A stretch of DNA of 34,495 nt from Alphaproteobacteria bacterium (GCA_022600345.1 JAHZKP010000127.1:1-34495), one strand, 5' to 3'; shown: positions 7,463 through 16,306, numbered from the stretch's first letter. Translations and numbers: made by a program. The notes: generated by a model not told the origin, from the sequence alone.

Positions 7463-8413
7463 ATGGCAACTCCATTCGCAGATCGCAGCGGCCGGGGCCT
7501 CCTGGCCGCTGTTGTTGCATTCACGATCGCCAGTATCGCCCTGGCGGTAAATGCCTCAGCCCGCCCGCTTGATGAGGTTCGCGAGCACGGCACCCTGCGC
7601 GTCAACGTCTACACCGACTTCAAGCCGTTCTCCTGGGTCGAGGGAGACAAGGTCGTCGGCATCGATGCTGATATCGGGCGTGCCATCGCAAAGGAGTTGG
7701 GCGTTAAGGCAGACATCATCGCACGCGGAGCCGGAGAGGAAGTCGACGACGACATCCGCTCCAACATCTGGCAGGGCCCTCGAACGGGCGGCGTCAAAGG
7801 CGATGTCTTGATGCATGTCCCCCTGGACCGCGAACTCATCGCTCGCAACAATCTGGCAGCCATCTCCAATGGCTATTACCACGAGCACGTGATCCTGGCC
7901 CTAAAGAGCGACGTCCTGGGTCCTGATGCAAGCCTGACGGTTTTCGAAGACGGCTCGAAGCACAAGCTAGCCTGCCAGTTCGCCACCTCGACGCACTACT
8001 TCCTGGCGTTTGCACGCGACGGCAAGATCCGCAATCAGGTCAGCCCGTTCGTCAAATTCGAGAGCGCCGCTGAAAACTTCCTGGAAGGCGGCAGCGCCGG
8101 CTTGATGGCGCGGCGTGCACAAATCGAATACACGCTACGAGGACACAACCTGAAACTGCACTACCAAACCCTGGAGTTTCCTGCTTCGCTGCGTTCCAAA
8201 TGGAATGTCGGCACCGCCGTACGCGAGGACAGCCGGGATCTCGGCCACGCCATCGGCCGTATCCTTCGAAAACTGCGCAGCGACGGCGAATTGCAGAAGA
8301 TCTTCGCCAACTACGGCCTCACGTATCATCCGCCCAAGCGGGTGGAATATGAAGCGATCGAGCGTCCGGGCTACGATCCGCTGCCGCTGCATCTGCGCAA
8401 AAAGCAAAAGTGA
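7463..8413 (+). CDS. quinoprotein dehydrogenase-associated substrate-binding protein
   Basis: A 316-aa periplasmic protein with the fold of ABC transporter substrate-binding proteins of the amino-acid (SBP_bac_3) class: VREHGTLRVNVYTDFKPFSW, then VVGIDADIGRAIAKELGVKA. A signal peptide of about 33 residues ends near VNASA. The family occurs with PQQ alcohol dehydrogenases, where related proteins (MoxJ/XoxJ type) appear to help assemble or activate the enzyme rather than import solutes. No permease or ATPase gene is nearby, which supports that. It follows the cytochrome gene by 12 bases. The C-terminus is basic (LRKKQK). Confidence 0.85.
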   Translation: MATPFADRSGRGLLAAVVAFTIASIALAVNASARPLDEVREHGTLRVNVYTDFKPFSWVEGDKVVGIDADIGRAIAKELGVKADIIARGAGEEVDDDIRSNIWQGPRTGGVKGDVLMHVPLDRELIARNNLAAISNGYYHEHVILALKSDVLGPDASLTVFEDGSKHKLACQFATSTHYFLAFARDGKIRNQVSPFVKFESAAENFLEGGSAGLMARRAQIEYTLRGHNLKLHYQTLEFPASLRSKWNVGTAVREDSRDLGHAIGRILRKLRSDGELQKIFANYGLTYHPPKRVEYEAIERPGYDPLPLHLRKKQK

Positions 8414-8514
8414 GCTACAGCGGCCCGGCCGTCAATTTCGCGGTAGAGCAAGTCGCGACGAGAACGTCACACATCCCGCATATGTGAACAATAACGTCAA
8501 TTCGGCACGGTGCG

Positions 8515-8543
8515 TTCACCTCCTGTTTGTAGTATTGTATACC
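8515..8543 (+). promoter_or_regulatory. candidate sigma-70 promoter before the SoxYZ-like gene
   Basis: TTCACC (8515-8520) and TATACC (8538-8543) are 17 bases apart in the 160-bp gap before the gene at 8574. Each box matches four of six consensus positions. GTGAAC (8484-8489) and GTTCAC (8514-8519) form an inverted pair whose right arm overlaps the -35 box, as an operator might. Confidence 0.3.
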
Positions 8544-8573
8544 CAAAATCGAGGCACCCGGAGAAAGTTGACC

Positions 8574-9407
8574 ATGCGCATGACGACCCTGACGACAAGG
8601 CTACTGGCGGTTGTATTGACCGGATTAGCCCTAACCAGCGCCACAGCACACGCCGGCGGCCCGCCCGATCCGTTGGACTCCGTCATGTGGGACGAAATGC
8701 GCGAGCAATTCTTCGGTGACGCCAGCTACACGTTCGATGGAGCCGTCAAGGTCAGCGTTCCCAAAGTCCTCGAAAACCAAGCCCAGGTACCGGTCACCGT
8801 AGACGCACGCGCACTCGGCAAAGTGAAGAAGCTGGTCGTCTTCTCCGATCTCAATCCCGTCCAGCACACGCTGACGATGACACCTTTTGAGGCCGCCCCC
8901 TTTATTTCCTTCAGACTGAAAGTCGAGCAGGCAACCCCGGTCCGCGCTGCCGCTCTGACCGAAGACGGCGTTTGGCATGTCGGTGGTGTCTTCCTGGATG
9001 CCGCTGGCGGCGGTTGCTCATCGCCGGCAATGGCACGCAACAAGCCCGACTGGGCCCTGACCGTCGGCAACACCAAAGGCCGCGCCTGGCGCCAGGCAGA
9101 CGGCATGTCGCGTTTCCGCATGAGCATCAAGCACCCAATGGACACCGGTCTGACCCAGGACAACATCCCCGCATTCTATATTGAACAGGTCCTCGTGCGC
9201 GGTGCCTCTGGCAAGGTGCTGGCCAAGGTTGAGATGCGCGAACCCGTGAGCGAAGACCCAACCATTACCATGATGGTACGCCTGCCCGTCGGCGATCGCG
9301 CCATCCGCGTCGACAGCCGCGATATCGACGGCAATCAGTTCTCAGCCCGGATAAAGGCTGGCTGGACGGAAAGTCGCCTCAACCTGCCTCAGGCAGTCGC
9401 GGAGTAA
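8574..9407 (+). CDS. quinoprotein-associated SoxYZ-like carrier protein
   Basis: A 277-aa protein resembling a fusion of SoxY and SoxZ. The signal peptide ends near TAHAG. The SoxY-like part (about 40-155) ends in AAGGGCSSP with Cys148, the counterpart of the SoxY carrier cysteine that holds the sulfur intermediate. The SoxZ-like part (about 165-277) follows, including SRFRMSIKHPMDTG and NQFSARIKAGW. This family is encoded with PQQ dehydrogenases; its cargo there is unknown. The ATG has GGAG 10 bases upstream. The reading frame is open to 8205, but that extension overlaps the previous gene and lacks a signal peptide. Confidence 0.85.
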   Translation: MRMTTLTTRLLAVVLTGLALTSATAHAGGPPDPLDSVMWDEMREQFFGDASYTFDGAVKVSVPKVLENQAQVPVTVDARALGKVKKLVVFSDLNPVQHTLTMTPFEAAPFISFRLKVEQATPVRAAALTEDGVWHVGGVFLDAAGGGCSSPAMARNKPDWALTVGNTKGRAWRQADGMSRFRMSIKHPMDTGLTQDNIPAFYIEQVLVRGASGKVLAKVEMREPVSEDPTITMMVRLPVGDRAIRVDSRDIDGNQFSARIKAGWTESRLNLPQAVAE

Positions 9408-9415
9408 CCCCCAAG

Positions 9416-10474
9416 GTGCAAAACGACAATCCGCCCCTAAGCCGCGATCGTCAACGCCCGACCCAACGCCGATCTGAAGCACGAACAAACGGCCTGATCG
9501 ACACCCGTATCGACCGCCGCAGGGCGCTGGCCTCCGCTGCTGGTCTGGCCGGAGCGCTCTCGGTCTGGCCGATGTTTTGGGCTGACGCCGCCCCGCTGAA
9601 ATACGCACTGAAGCCAACAAAGCTTGCCCCCGGCGCCTGGATGATCACCGGTGCCGATGAAGCCATCACACGCCAAAACGGCGGCGCCATCGCCAACATC
9701 ACCATCCTCGACACAAAAGACGGCGCGGTCATCGTCGACACCGGCCCCTCGCGGCGGTACGGAATGGAACTGGAAAAACTGGCCCGCGAGCTGACCGGAA
9801 AACCCGTCGTCCGGGCTTTGTTGACGCATTTCCACCCCGACCACGTATTTGGTTGCCAACCCTTCGATAAAAATGCGCTGGCTGCCCCAAAAGGCGTTGT
9901 CGATGGCTTGAAGCAATCCGGCGAGGACTTTGCATCCGCAATGTATTACCTTGCCGGCGACTGGATGCGCGGCACCGAAGTCGTACTGCCCGGCAAACTG
10001 ATTGAAAACGAGCGCGAAGATGTCGGCGAACGGCGCTTTCGCTATCTGGTCTTGTCCGGACACACCGATAGCGATTTGGCAGTCTTCGAGGAAAAGAGCG
10101 GCCTGCTCATTGCCGGCGACCTGGCATTCCTCGATCGCGCGCCAACAACGCCACATGCCGACCTTCCCACCTGGCACGCAAGCATCTCTCAATTGTCCGA
10201 ACTGCCATTCTCCAAATTGATCCCCGGTCACGGCCCCGCCGAGACGACCCCGCGCGCCCTGCGCCAAACCGGCGACTGGCTGAAGATGCTGGATGACAGA
10301 ATCTCCGAAGCCTTCGAGCGCGGCCTGTCGATGAATGAAGCAATGACCGCCCCGATTCCCTCCTGGGCCGAAAAGCTGGCTCTTGCCCGCTACGAATTCG
10401 AACGCTCGGTCATGCACATCTATCCCAAGCTGGAAGCCGACCGCTGGCCCCGGGTCGACCATCCAGACCGCTAG
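9416..10474 (+). CDS. quinoprotein relay system zinc metallohydrolase
   Basis: A 352-aa metallo-beta-lactamase-fold protein related to SoxH. Metal ligands are visible: HFHPDH (H138, H140, D142, H143), SGHTDSD (H216), AGDLAF (D235) and PGHG (H272). The N-terminus has a twin-arginine-like signal (RIDRRRALASAAGLAGALS), suggesting folded export. The start is GTG; GGAG lies 12 bases upstream and no in-frame ATG occurs before the signal, so a start a few codons later is possible. It lies 8 bases after the SoxYZ-like gene. The pair SoxYZ-like carrier plus metallohydrolase is the known 'quinoprotein relay' pairing, in which the hydrolase may act on the carrier thiol adduct. Confidence 0.85.
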   Translation: MQNDNPPLSRDRQRPTQRRSEARTNGLIDTRIDRRRALASAAGLAGALSVWPMFWADAAPLKYALKPTKLAPGAWMITGADEAITRQNGGAIANITILDTKDGAVIVDTGPSRRYGMELEKLARELTGKPVVRALLTHFHPDHVFGCQPFDKNALAAPKGVVDGLKQSGEDFASAMYYLAGDWMRGTEVVLPGKLIENEREDVGERRFRYLVLSGHTDSDLAVFEEKSGLLIAGDLAFLDRAPTTPHADLPTWHASISQLSELPFSKLIPGHGPAETTPRALRQTGDWLKMLDDRISEAFERGLSMNEAMTAPIPSWAEKLALARYEFERSVMHIYPKLEADRWPRVDHPDR

Positions 10475-10724
10475 TACTATTGTCGGATCGGCGCGGCCCG
10501 TAATTTGCCGGCATCGGCACCGACTTTTGGCCAATCACAACAGAAGATATCACCGAAAAATCTCTGCATTTGAACGACTTGCCGTTTTCTCCCGGGATTT
10601 AGCGGCATTTTTTCCGCCGCCCTGTACTATTTGTCAATAAGCCGCACCCTCAGCCTGCGTTACCTTGCCGCTGGCCTGTTTATCAGAAACAGCGCCGGTG
10701 ATGGAAAATCTCACTGAACACACA

Positions 10725-10738
10725 AGGTCAAATGACCT
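10725..10738 (+). promoter_or_regulatory. inverted repeat upstream of the dehydrogenase gene
   Basis: AGGTCA-AA-TGACCT is a perfect 6-bp inverted repeat with a 2-base spacer, 157 bp upstream of the exaF start in the 420-bp intergenic region 10475-10894. It has the size of a dimeric regulator site. Which regulator binds is unknown. Confidence 0.35.
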
Positions 10739-10773
10739 CTACGACGGTGGAAATCCAGAACCACAAAGGTCCT

Positions 10774-10794
10774 TGAAACGGCCGGGCTGTTTCA
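10774..10794 (+). promoter_or_regulatory. second inverted repeat upstream of the dehydrogenase gene
   Basis: TGAAAC and GTTTCA are separated by 9 bases, about 100 bp upstream of the exaF start. With the repeat at 10725-10738 it is a candidate operator for the alcohol dehydrogenase. The NarL-type regulator encoded downstream is a possible binder. No convincing -35/-10 pair was found. Confidence 0.3.
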
Positions 10795-10894
10795 TAAGCA
10801 AACATCACGAATGCATGCACCAAGAAACATGCACGCGAGATCTAGGACGTATGAATTCGGTTACCAACATAGCAAACCAAGGGGAACGCCGAAA

Positions 10895-12637
10895 ATGAGG
10901 AAGTGGATTCTGACTGCCAGCGCACTGGCGCTGTCGGTAGCAGTATCGCAACCGTCGCTTGCCGATGTCACGATCGACGACATCGTCAAAGACGCAGAGA
11001 CGACCGGCGATGTCGTCAGCAACGGTATGGGCCCACAGGGTCAGCGTTTTAGCCCGCTGGACAAAATCAACACTGGCAACGTCAGCAAGATGGTTCCTGC
11101 TTGGACAATGTCTCTGGGCGGCGAAAAGATGCGCGGCCAGGAAAGCCAGCCGCTCATCAAAGACGGCGTAATGTACATCACTGGCTCTTACAGCCGTGCC
11201 TGGGCAATCGACGCCAAGACCGGTGACGAACTCTGGCAGTACGACGCTCGTTTGCCAGAAGGCATCCTGCCTTGCTGCGACGTTATCAACCGTGGCGGCG
11301 CGCTGATCGGCAACAAATTCATCTTCGGCACACTCGACGCCAAGCTGGTCGCACTTGATGCGAAAACCGGTAAGGTCGTTTGGAAGAAGAAGATCGACGA
11401 CTACAAGAAGGGCTATTCCTATACGGCAGCCCCGCTGATCGTTCCTTCCGAAGCACACGGTCCGCTACTCGTCACCGGCGTCTCTGGCGGTGAGTTCGGC
11501 ATCATCGGTCGCGTCGAAGCCCGTAAGGCTGAAACCGGCGATCTCGTCTGGTCGCGTCCAACCATTGAAGGCCACATGGGCATGCTCAATGGTAAAGAGT
11601 CGACCATGACCGGCAAGAAGAACGAAAGCTGGCCTGGCGATCTGTGGAAGACGGGCGGCGCAGCCACCTGGCTTGGCGGCACCTACGACCCAGAAACCAA
11701 GCAGATTTTCATGGGCACGGGTAACCCTGCACCATGGAACAGCGCCATGCGTCCAGGCGACAACAAGTGGTCCTGCGCACGTATCGCAATCAACCCTGAG
11801 AACGGCGAGATCAACTGGGGCTTCCAGACCACGCCGAACGATGGTTGGGACTACGACGGCGTCAACGAACTGGTTTCCTTCGACCTTAACGGCACGAAGG
11901 CTGCTGGAACCGCCGACCGTAACGGCTTCTTCTACGTCCTGAACCGCGAAAACGGCAAGTTCATCCGTGGTTTCCCGTTTGTCTCCAAGATCACTTGGGC
12001 CAAGGGTCTCGACAAGAATGGTCGTCCGATCTTCGACCCGGCAAATCGTCCTTCCGATCCAGCCAAGTCCAAAGATGGCAAGAAGGGCTCCACCGTTTTC
12101 GCCATCCCAAGCTTCTTGGGCGGCAAGAACTGGATGCCGATTTCCTACTCCAAGCAGACCAAGCTGTTCTACGTCCCGTCCAACGAATGGGGCATGGACC
12201 TCTGGAATGAGCCAGTCACCTACAAGGCAGGTGCTGCTTATCTTGGTGCCGGCTTCACCATCAAGCCGATCTTCGACGACCACATCGGCGCTCTGAAGGC
12301 TGTCGACCCGGCAACCGGCAAGATTGTTTGGACGATGAAGAACAAAGCTCCACTTTGGGGTGGTGTTCTCACGACCGCTGGCGGCCTCGTCATCACCGGT
12401 ACGCCTGAAGGTTACCTGAAGGCACTGGACGCCAAGACCGGTAAGGTTCTTTGGAAGTTCAACACCGGTTCGGGCATCGTTGGAACGCCGGTGACCTGGG
12501 AGCAGGACGGCGAGCAGATGGTCTCCGTACTCTCCGGTTGGGGCGGCGCTGTTCCACTGTGGGGCGGTGAAGTTGCCAAGACGGTTGCCCACCTGAACCA
12601 GGGCGGCATGGTATGGACGTTCAAGATTCCTAAGTAA
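10895..12637 (+). CDS. exaF: PQQ alcohol dehydrogenase, lanthanide (ExaF/PedH) type
   Basis: A 580-aa periplasmic quinoprotein with a signal peptide (residues 1-23) and an eight-bladed W-motif propeller. The vicinal disulfide pair is Cys127-Cys128 (ILPCCDV). Metal and PQQ residues include Glu200 (GGEFG), Asn277 (TGNPAP), the catalytic Asp319 in [11 protein letters not shown] and Arg342 (DRNGFF). The second Asp at 321 (WDYD) is the residue that marks lanthanide-dependent enzymes; calcium enzymes have Ala or Ser there. The C-terminal half ([46 protein letters not shown]) follows ethanol dehydrogenases of the ExaF/PedH group more than methanol-specific XoxF. The ATG has GGGG 10 bases upstream; upstream in-frame codons would disrupt the signal peptide. 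It is monocistronic, ending in a strong terminator. Confidence 0.9.
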   Translation: MRKWILTASALALSVAVSQPSLADVTIDDIVKDAETTGDVVSNGMGPQGQRFSPLDKINTGNVSKMVPAWTMSLGGEKMRGQESQPLIKDGVMYITGSYSRAWAIDAKTGDELWQYDARLPEGILPCCDVINRGGALIGNKFIFGTLDAKLVALDAKTGKVVWKKKIDDYKKGYSYTAAPLIVPSEAHGPLLVTGVSGGEFGIIGRVEARKAETGDLVWSRPTIEGHMGMLNGKESTMTGKKNESWPGDLWKTGGAATWLGGTYDPETKQIFMGTGNPAPWNSAMRPGDNKWSCARIAINPENGEINWGFQTTPNDGWDYDGVNELVSFDLNGTKAAGTADRNGFFYVLNRENGKFIRGFPFVSKITWAKGLDKNGRPIFDPANRPSDPAKSKDGKKGSTVFAIPSFLGGKNWMPISYSKQTKLFYVPSNEWGMDLWNEPVTYKAGAAYLGAGFTIKPIFDDHIGALKAVDPATGKIVWTMKNKAPLWGGVLTTAGGLVITGTPEGYLKALDAKTGKVLWKFNTGSGIVGTPVTWEQDGEQMVSVLSGWGGAVPLWGGEVAKTVAHLNQGGMVWTFKIPK

Positions 12638-12691
12638 GCATCAAGCTTCAAGGAATCACGAGGTTTCGGTCGACAATTAGCCGATCGAACC

Positions 12692-12727
12692 GGGGTAAGC
12701 GGTCCAAGACTGCTTACCCCTTTTTTT
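12692..12727 (+). terminator. rho-independent terminator of exaF
   Basis: The perfect 9-bp stem GGGGTAAGC/GCTTACCCC (12692-12700 with 12712-12720) and its 11-base loop are followed by seven T's (12721-12727). It lies 55 bases after the exaF stop. Confidence 0.9.
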
Positions 12728-12782
12728 GCCCTGTTTGGATAAACACTACCGAGATTGCACTTTGGCTGGAGAAGGCTAGATT

Positions 12783-13475
12783 ATGTCCGTTAGCGCAGCC
12801 TCACCCAGTTATTTGGAACACACAAACATGCCCGAGAACTTCCTTCTCATCGACGATCATCCCCTGTTCCTTGATGCTTTGAAGCTCGCGATACAATCCG
12901 TTTTCCCCAACTCAGAGATCACCAAGGCCAGCAGCCTATCAAGCGGCATGGAGGCGATCGAAAACGGCAAGTTTGATCTCGTACTGCTTGATTTGAACAT
13001 GCCCGAAGTCGACGGCTTCGAGGGGCTGTTGGAACTTCGTGCACGCCACCCCAAAATACCGGTCGTAATCGTGTCGGCCATAGATGAGCCCACAACGATC
13101 CACCAGGCGATGACCTGCGGCGCCTCTGGCTACATCTCGAAATCGGTCCGCAAGACAGAACTCGCCGCCTCAATCGACGGCGTCATGAACGGCGAGGTGT
13201 GCTTGCCGGACGGCTACCAGCCGCCGCCCACAGCCAGCGACGAAACCTGTGAGCTGATCGGCAAATTGAAGTCGCTGACACCGCAGCAACTGCGGGTTCT
13301 CAACATGTTGAAGCGCGGCCTGCTCAACAAACAAATCGCACACGAATTAGGTGTCGGCGAAACGACGGTTAAAGCCCACGTCTCAGAAATCCTGCGTAAA
13401 CTGGGCGTTGCCTCCCGCACCCAGGCGGTCATCGAAGTTTCCAAAATCATGCTGCCCGAGGACAAGCCGGCTTAA
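12783..13475 (+). CDS. NarL/LuxR-family response regulator (ErbR/AgmR-like)
   Basis: A 230-aa two-component regulator. The receiver domain (about 18-135) has acidic residues Asp24-Asp25 (LLIDDHP), the phosphorylated Asp70 (VLLDLNMP) and the Lys switch in GYISKSVRK. The C-terminal LuxR helix-turn-helix (about 165-220) reads LTPQQLRVLNMLKRGLLNKQ then ETTVKAHVSEILRKLGV. The start chosen has GAGAAGG 7 bases upstream; a second ATG at 12828 has no good ribosome site. It follows the exaF terminator, and in Pseudomonas homologous regulators control quinoprotein ethanol oxidation, so control of exaF is a fair inference. It converges with the hybrid kinase gene with 28 bp between stops. Confidence 0.85.
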   Translation: MSVSAASPSYLEHTNMPENFLLIDDHPLFLDALKLAIQSVFPNSEITKASSLSSGMEAIENGKFDLVLLDLNMPEVDGFEGLLELRARHPKIPVVIVSAIDEPTTIHQAMTCGASGYISKSVRKTELAASIDGVMNGEVCLPDGYQPPPTASDETCELIGKLKSLTPQQLRVLNMLKRGLLNKQIAHELGVGETTVKAHVSEILRKLGVASRTQAVIEVSKIMLPEDKPA

Positions 13476-13503
13476 CAGGCTGTTGAAGCAGTCGCATATG
13501 AAA

Positions 13504-14904
13504 TCAACTCATTAGGTGCTGCATCAATGCACGAAGCTCGGCTGGGCGAACAGGCTTGCGAAGCAATTCGCATCCAGCTTTCATGACCGCCGTGGCTGAC
13601 TCATCGCCATGATCCGCTGTAATGACGACGGCGGGAATACGAATTCCGAATGCATTCCGCAGCATCTCAACACCGCTCAGGCCGCACGCATCGTCATCCA
13701 GATGATAGTCTGCCAGAATAATCGACGGCGGTCGTTCTGCCTCTCCAATATACGTCTCGATCTGCTGAAGGTTCAGCGCTGGAAACGTTCGACAACTCCA
13801 CTTCTGAAGCAGCGTTTGGGTCGCAGCGATAATCTTCGGGTCATTCTCAATAACCACCACATCGACATCCACAAACCCATATGAACTACGAACAGCCGTC
13901 GCCTGCCGCGTCGCCGGCCCGTTATCCGACGATGCCGGATCGGCCATCGGAACCGTTATTGAGAAAGTCGACCCGGACCCCAGTTCGGAGTCAAGATCGA
14001 CCCGGTGATCTAGCGCCCGCGCCATACGCTTGACGATGAACAATCCCAACCCGAATCCGCCATCGCGTGCCGGGCGAACATTGGTGCCAGCCCTGAACTC
14101 TTCAAAAATGCGCTCCCGTTCACCTTCCGCGATTCCCGGCCCGGTATCCGAAACCTCGATTCGGACGCATTCCCCTTCTGGTCGGGCCACCAGAGACACG
14201 GTTCCAGATTCAGTGAAGCGGACGGCGTTGGATAAAAGGTTTTGCAGCATTCTGCGCAGCATTGCTGGATCCGAAACCACCGCCAAACCTGCGTCATTGG
14301 TTTCTAAGCTCAATCCCTTTTCGGCAACCGTCGGAGCAAAATCGACCTGCAGGGATTCGAACATCTGCGCCAGCCGCTGCGGCTTGGGCGCGGGCTGGGT
14401 GACACCGGTTTCGATCTTTGTAATATCCAGCATTGCCCGCAGCAGATCTTCAACCGACGACAGCGCATGATCGATCTGATGCGACAGTCGCCGATGCTCG
14501 GAAATGTCCTCGCTCTCTGCGAGCGCTGAGAGAGTCAGGCGGGCGGCATGCAGGGGCTGCAACAGGTCATGCCCGACTGCAGTAAAGAACCGTGTCTTGG
14601 CCTCGGTGGCGCGCTCGGCTTCGTCTCGCGCAAGAACGAGCGCGTTGTTGGATCGCTCAAGCCCGTCCAATGCCTCCTGAAGCTCATCGGTTCGTTGGCG
14701 AACCTGGTTTTCAAGACCGATGGCGGCAGTAAACAGCGAATAGGAGTTGCCCTGCTGCTCCACGCTTCTCTCGACGCGCTCGATCAGTGCCGCATTTATC
14801 TTGTTGAGCTTCTCGATCTGGCGATGGAGGTCGGATGGATCTACGTGCTGCATTGTGCCGGCTACTTCAAATTTAACGACGAACTTCTGGTCCACTAACG
14901 GCAT
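13504..14904 (-). CDS. cytoplasmic hybrid histidine kinase (NahK/ErcS'-like)
   Basis: A 466-aa hybrid sensor kinase without membrane segments. Residues 24-105 are a long coiled coil. The phosphoacceptor is His112 (FFTAVGHDLLQPLHAARL), followed by N box MLQNLLSNAVRFT, G1 box SDTGPGI and G2 box GFGLGLF. A C-terminal receiver domain (about 346-464) has Asp399 (IILADYH) and Lys450 (LLRKP). The 'GHDLLQPLHAARL' H-box is that of the orphan hybrid kinases NahK/ErcS' of Pseudomonas. It starts 17 bases after the FIST gene stop, so the two are co-transcribed and probably partners. The ribosome site before the ATG is poor, suggesting coupling to upstream translation. An ATG 17 codons in is an alternative. 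Confidence 0.85.
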   Translation of the reverse strand: MPLVDQKFVVKFEVAGTMQHVDPSDLHRQIEKLNKINAALIERVERSVEQQGNSYSLFTAAIGLENQVRQRTDELQEALDGLERSNNALVLARDEAERATEAKTRFFTAVGHDLLQPLHAARLTLSALAESEDISEHRRLSHQIDHALSSVEDLLRAMLDITKIETGVTQPAPKPQRLAQMFESLQVDFAPTVAEKGLSLETNDAGLAVVSDPAMLRRMLQNLLSNAVRFTESGTVSLVARPEGECVRIEVSDTGPGIAEGERERIFEEFRAGTNVRPARDGGFGLGLFIVKRMARALDHRVDLDSELGSGSTFSITVPMADPASSDNGPATRQATAVRSSYGFVDVDVVVIENDPKIIAATQTLLQKWSCRTFPALNLQQIETYIGEAERPPSIILADYHLDDDACGLSGVEMLRNAFGIRIPAVVITADHGDESATAVMKAGCELLRKPVRPAELRALMQHLMS

Positions 14905-14921
14905 TCGGCGAAACGGTCGAA

Positions 14922-16070
14922 TTATTTGCTTCCGAACGCAATTCCCGTCAGCGTCTGATTTAGGTGCATGGCGTTATACTGCTCACCGTAGGTATGAAAA
15001 CCAACAACGTTGTGGCGCCGGTACAGCTCTTCGATCTTCGCCCCCATTTGCCGATTTTCCGCATCAAGGCGCCGCAAAATGCAATCGAACCCTAAAATCA
15101 TCTCCGCGCCCGAAAGCTGATTGCCAACCTCTTCAAGTGTCGACTTCGTGGATTCAACAAGGTCGGTCGGTCGCGCCACCGTCAACACAAGGCCGACGTC
15201 GATCGCACAGAAAAACGTCAGGCTGCCGTCCGGATTCATGTTGCGGATTGACCGGCAGTAGAAATCCTTGCCAACCTTCACAACCAGTGGATGGGAAGCG
15301 AAACTGAATGGCCCAAGATCCTGCGGAATGAGGCCGATGGCATTGGCATATTCCAAGGCCGCAGGTTCGGCATTGAACTCATGAACGATTCGTCGCTCCG
15401 CATCGGCCGCCGTAATCACCAGCTTGGTCGGCGTCGGGTCGAAATTTTGCGTTTTGAATGCGCGGAATGGAACGTCGGTCTCAACCAGCATCAAAATCGC
15501 GGCTTCCTTGACCAGCTCCCCGTTGTGGATGAGCGAAGCATCCTTGAATGCCAATGCATCGCCCGATGAACCGCCAACCAATTGAATGTCACCAAGCGCC
15601 CAGTTCACAGCCGCAATCAGCGTCTCCTCGACATTGGACAGCCCATCAGACAATAGCAATCCGAATTGATTCGACGAGGTGCCGGTGGTGTTGATTTGGG
15701 ATTTCAATCGACGGGCTGCCTGAGAGGCATCTTCCACACCCGAGAATCCGTCATGCTCGATGATCGCACTTAGAAAACGAAAGCACGATCTTTCAAACGC
15801 CACGACCTGCATGCTGCCTTCGCACAGTCCGGCCGGCGAAATTTCTCCCGAGGTCGTACAACCGCTAACCGCCGTCCCCGGAAACGCCCTGCTCAGTGCT
15901 GTCGCCACTTCTTGCGGGTCGAATTTGACGGAAAAGAAGACGATAAAATGCGCCAATTCAACCTGCGGAATGGCCATCCGCAATTCTGATACCGCTTCAT
16001 CGACCGCATCAGCCGAAGAACACGCCGTGTGAATTCCGCAAGTCGAAGGGGCCCACGATTCCCACTGCAC
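14922..16070 (-). CDS. FIST-domain sensory protein (NosP-like)
   Basis: A 382-aa cytoplasmic protein with an N-terminal FIST domain (about 20-215: AHFIVFFSVKFDPQEVATAL, GTAVSGCTTSGEISPAGLCE, LVGGSSGDALAF) and a C-terminal FIST_C domain (about 220-360: EYANAIGLIP, HPLVVKVGKDFYCRSI, EMILGFDCILRR). The start is GTG with GGGAGG 9 bases upstream. In Pseudomonas, FIST protein NosP binds heme and nitric oxide and controls its neighbour kinase NahK near the exa ethanol genes. The same neighbour pair here suggests the same kind of signalling. Heme binding cannot be read from the sequence. Confidence 0.85.
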   Translation of the reverse strand: MQWESWAPSTCGIHTACSSADAVDEAVSELRMAIPQVELAHFIVFFSVKFDPQEVATALSRAFPGTAVSGCTTSGEISPAGLCEGSMQVVAFERSCFRFLSAIIEHDGFSGVEDASQAARRLKSQINTTGTSSNQFGLLLSDGLSNVEETLIAAVNWALGDIQLVGGSSGDALAFKDASLIHNGELVKEAAILMLVETDVPFRAFKTQNFDPTPTKLVITAADAERRIVHEFNAEPAALEYANAIGLIPQDLGPFSFASHPLVVKVGKDFYCRSIRNMNPDGSLTFFCAIDVGLVLTVARPTDLVESTKSTLEEVGNQLSGAEMILGFDCILRRLDAENRQMGAKIEELYRRHNVVGFHTYGEQYNAMHLNQTLTGIAFGSK

Positions 16071-16160
16071 TGCCTGTTTCCTCCCAGACTGAACTCTGCG
16101 TCGGCGACTTCAATCAACCAACCCAGAGTTCCGGCGTTTCTCCTCCGTGACGCCCGCATA

Positions 16161-16182
16161 CCCTGTGAGAAGGGCGGGCTAA
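16161..16182 (-). repeat. dispersed 22-bp motif, copy 4
   Basis: The plus-strand sequence CCCTGTGAGAAGGGCGGGCT then AA lies 90 bp upstream of the FIST gene start. It can pair with GCCCGC at 16152-16157 to form a hairpin. It matches copies at 783, 4870 and 6740. Confidence 0.45.
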
Positions 16183-16263
16183 GGACCAGACACGTACGCC
16201 GGTCCCAAAGTTCGTCTTTTGCTAATCTTTTATATTCGACGCGTCTCTTCCGCCAGGCGCTTA

Positions 16264-16306
16264 AGGCAATCGTCTGCTTCAGGAGGCCCGAAACAGACGT
16301 TTGCCT
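16264..16306. repeat. 13-bp inverted repeat in gene-free interval
   Basis: AGGCAATCGTCTG (16264-16276) and CAGACGTTTGCCT (16294-16306) pair with one mismatch around a 17-base loop, and weaker pairing extends outward. It sits in the 436-bp interval 16071-16506, which otherwise holds only the dispersed motif. No T run follows on either strand, so it is more likely a structured RNA or binding site than a terminator. Confidence 0.45.
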
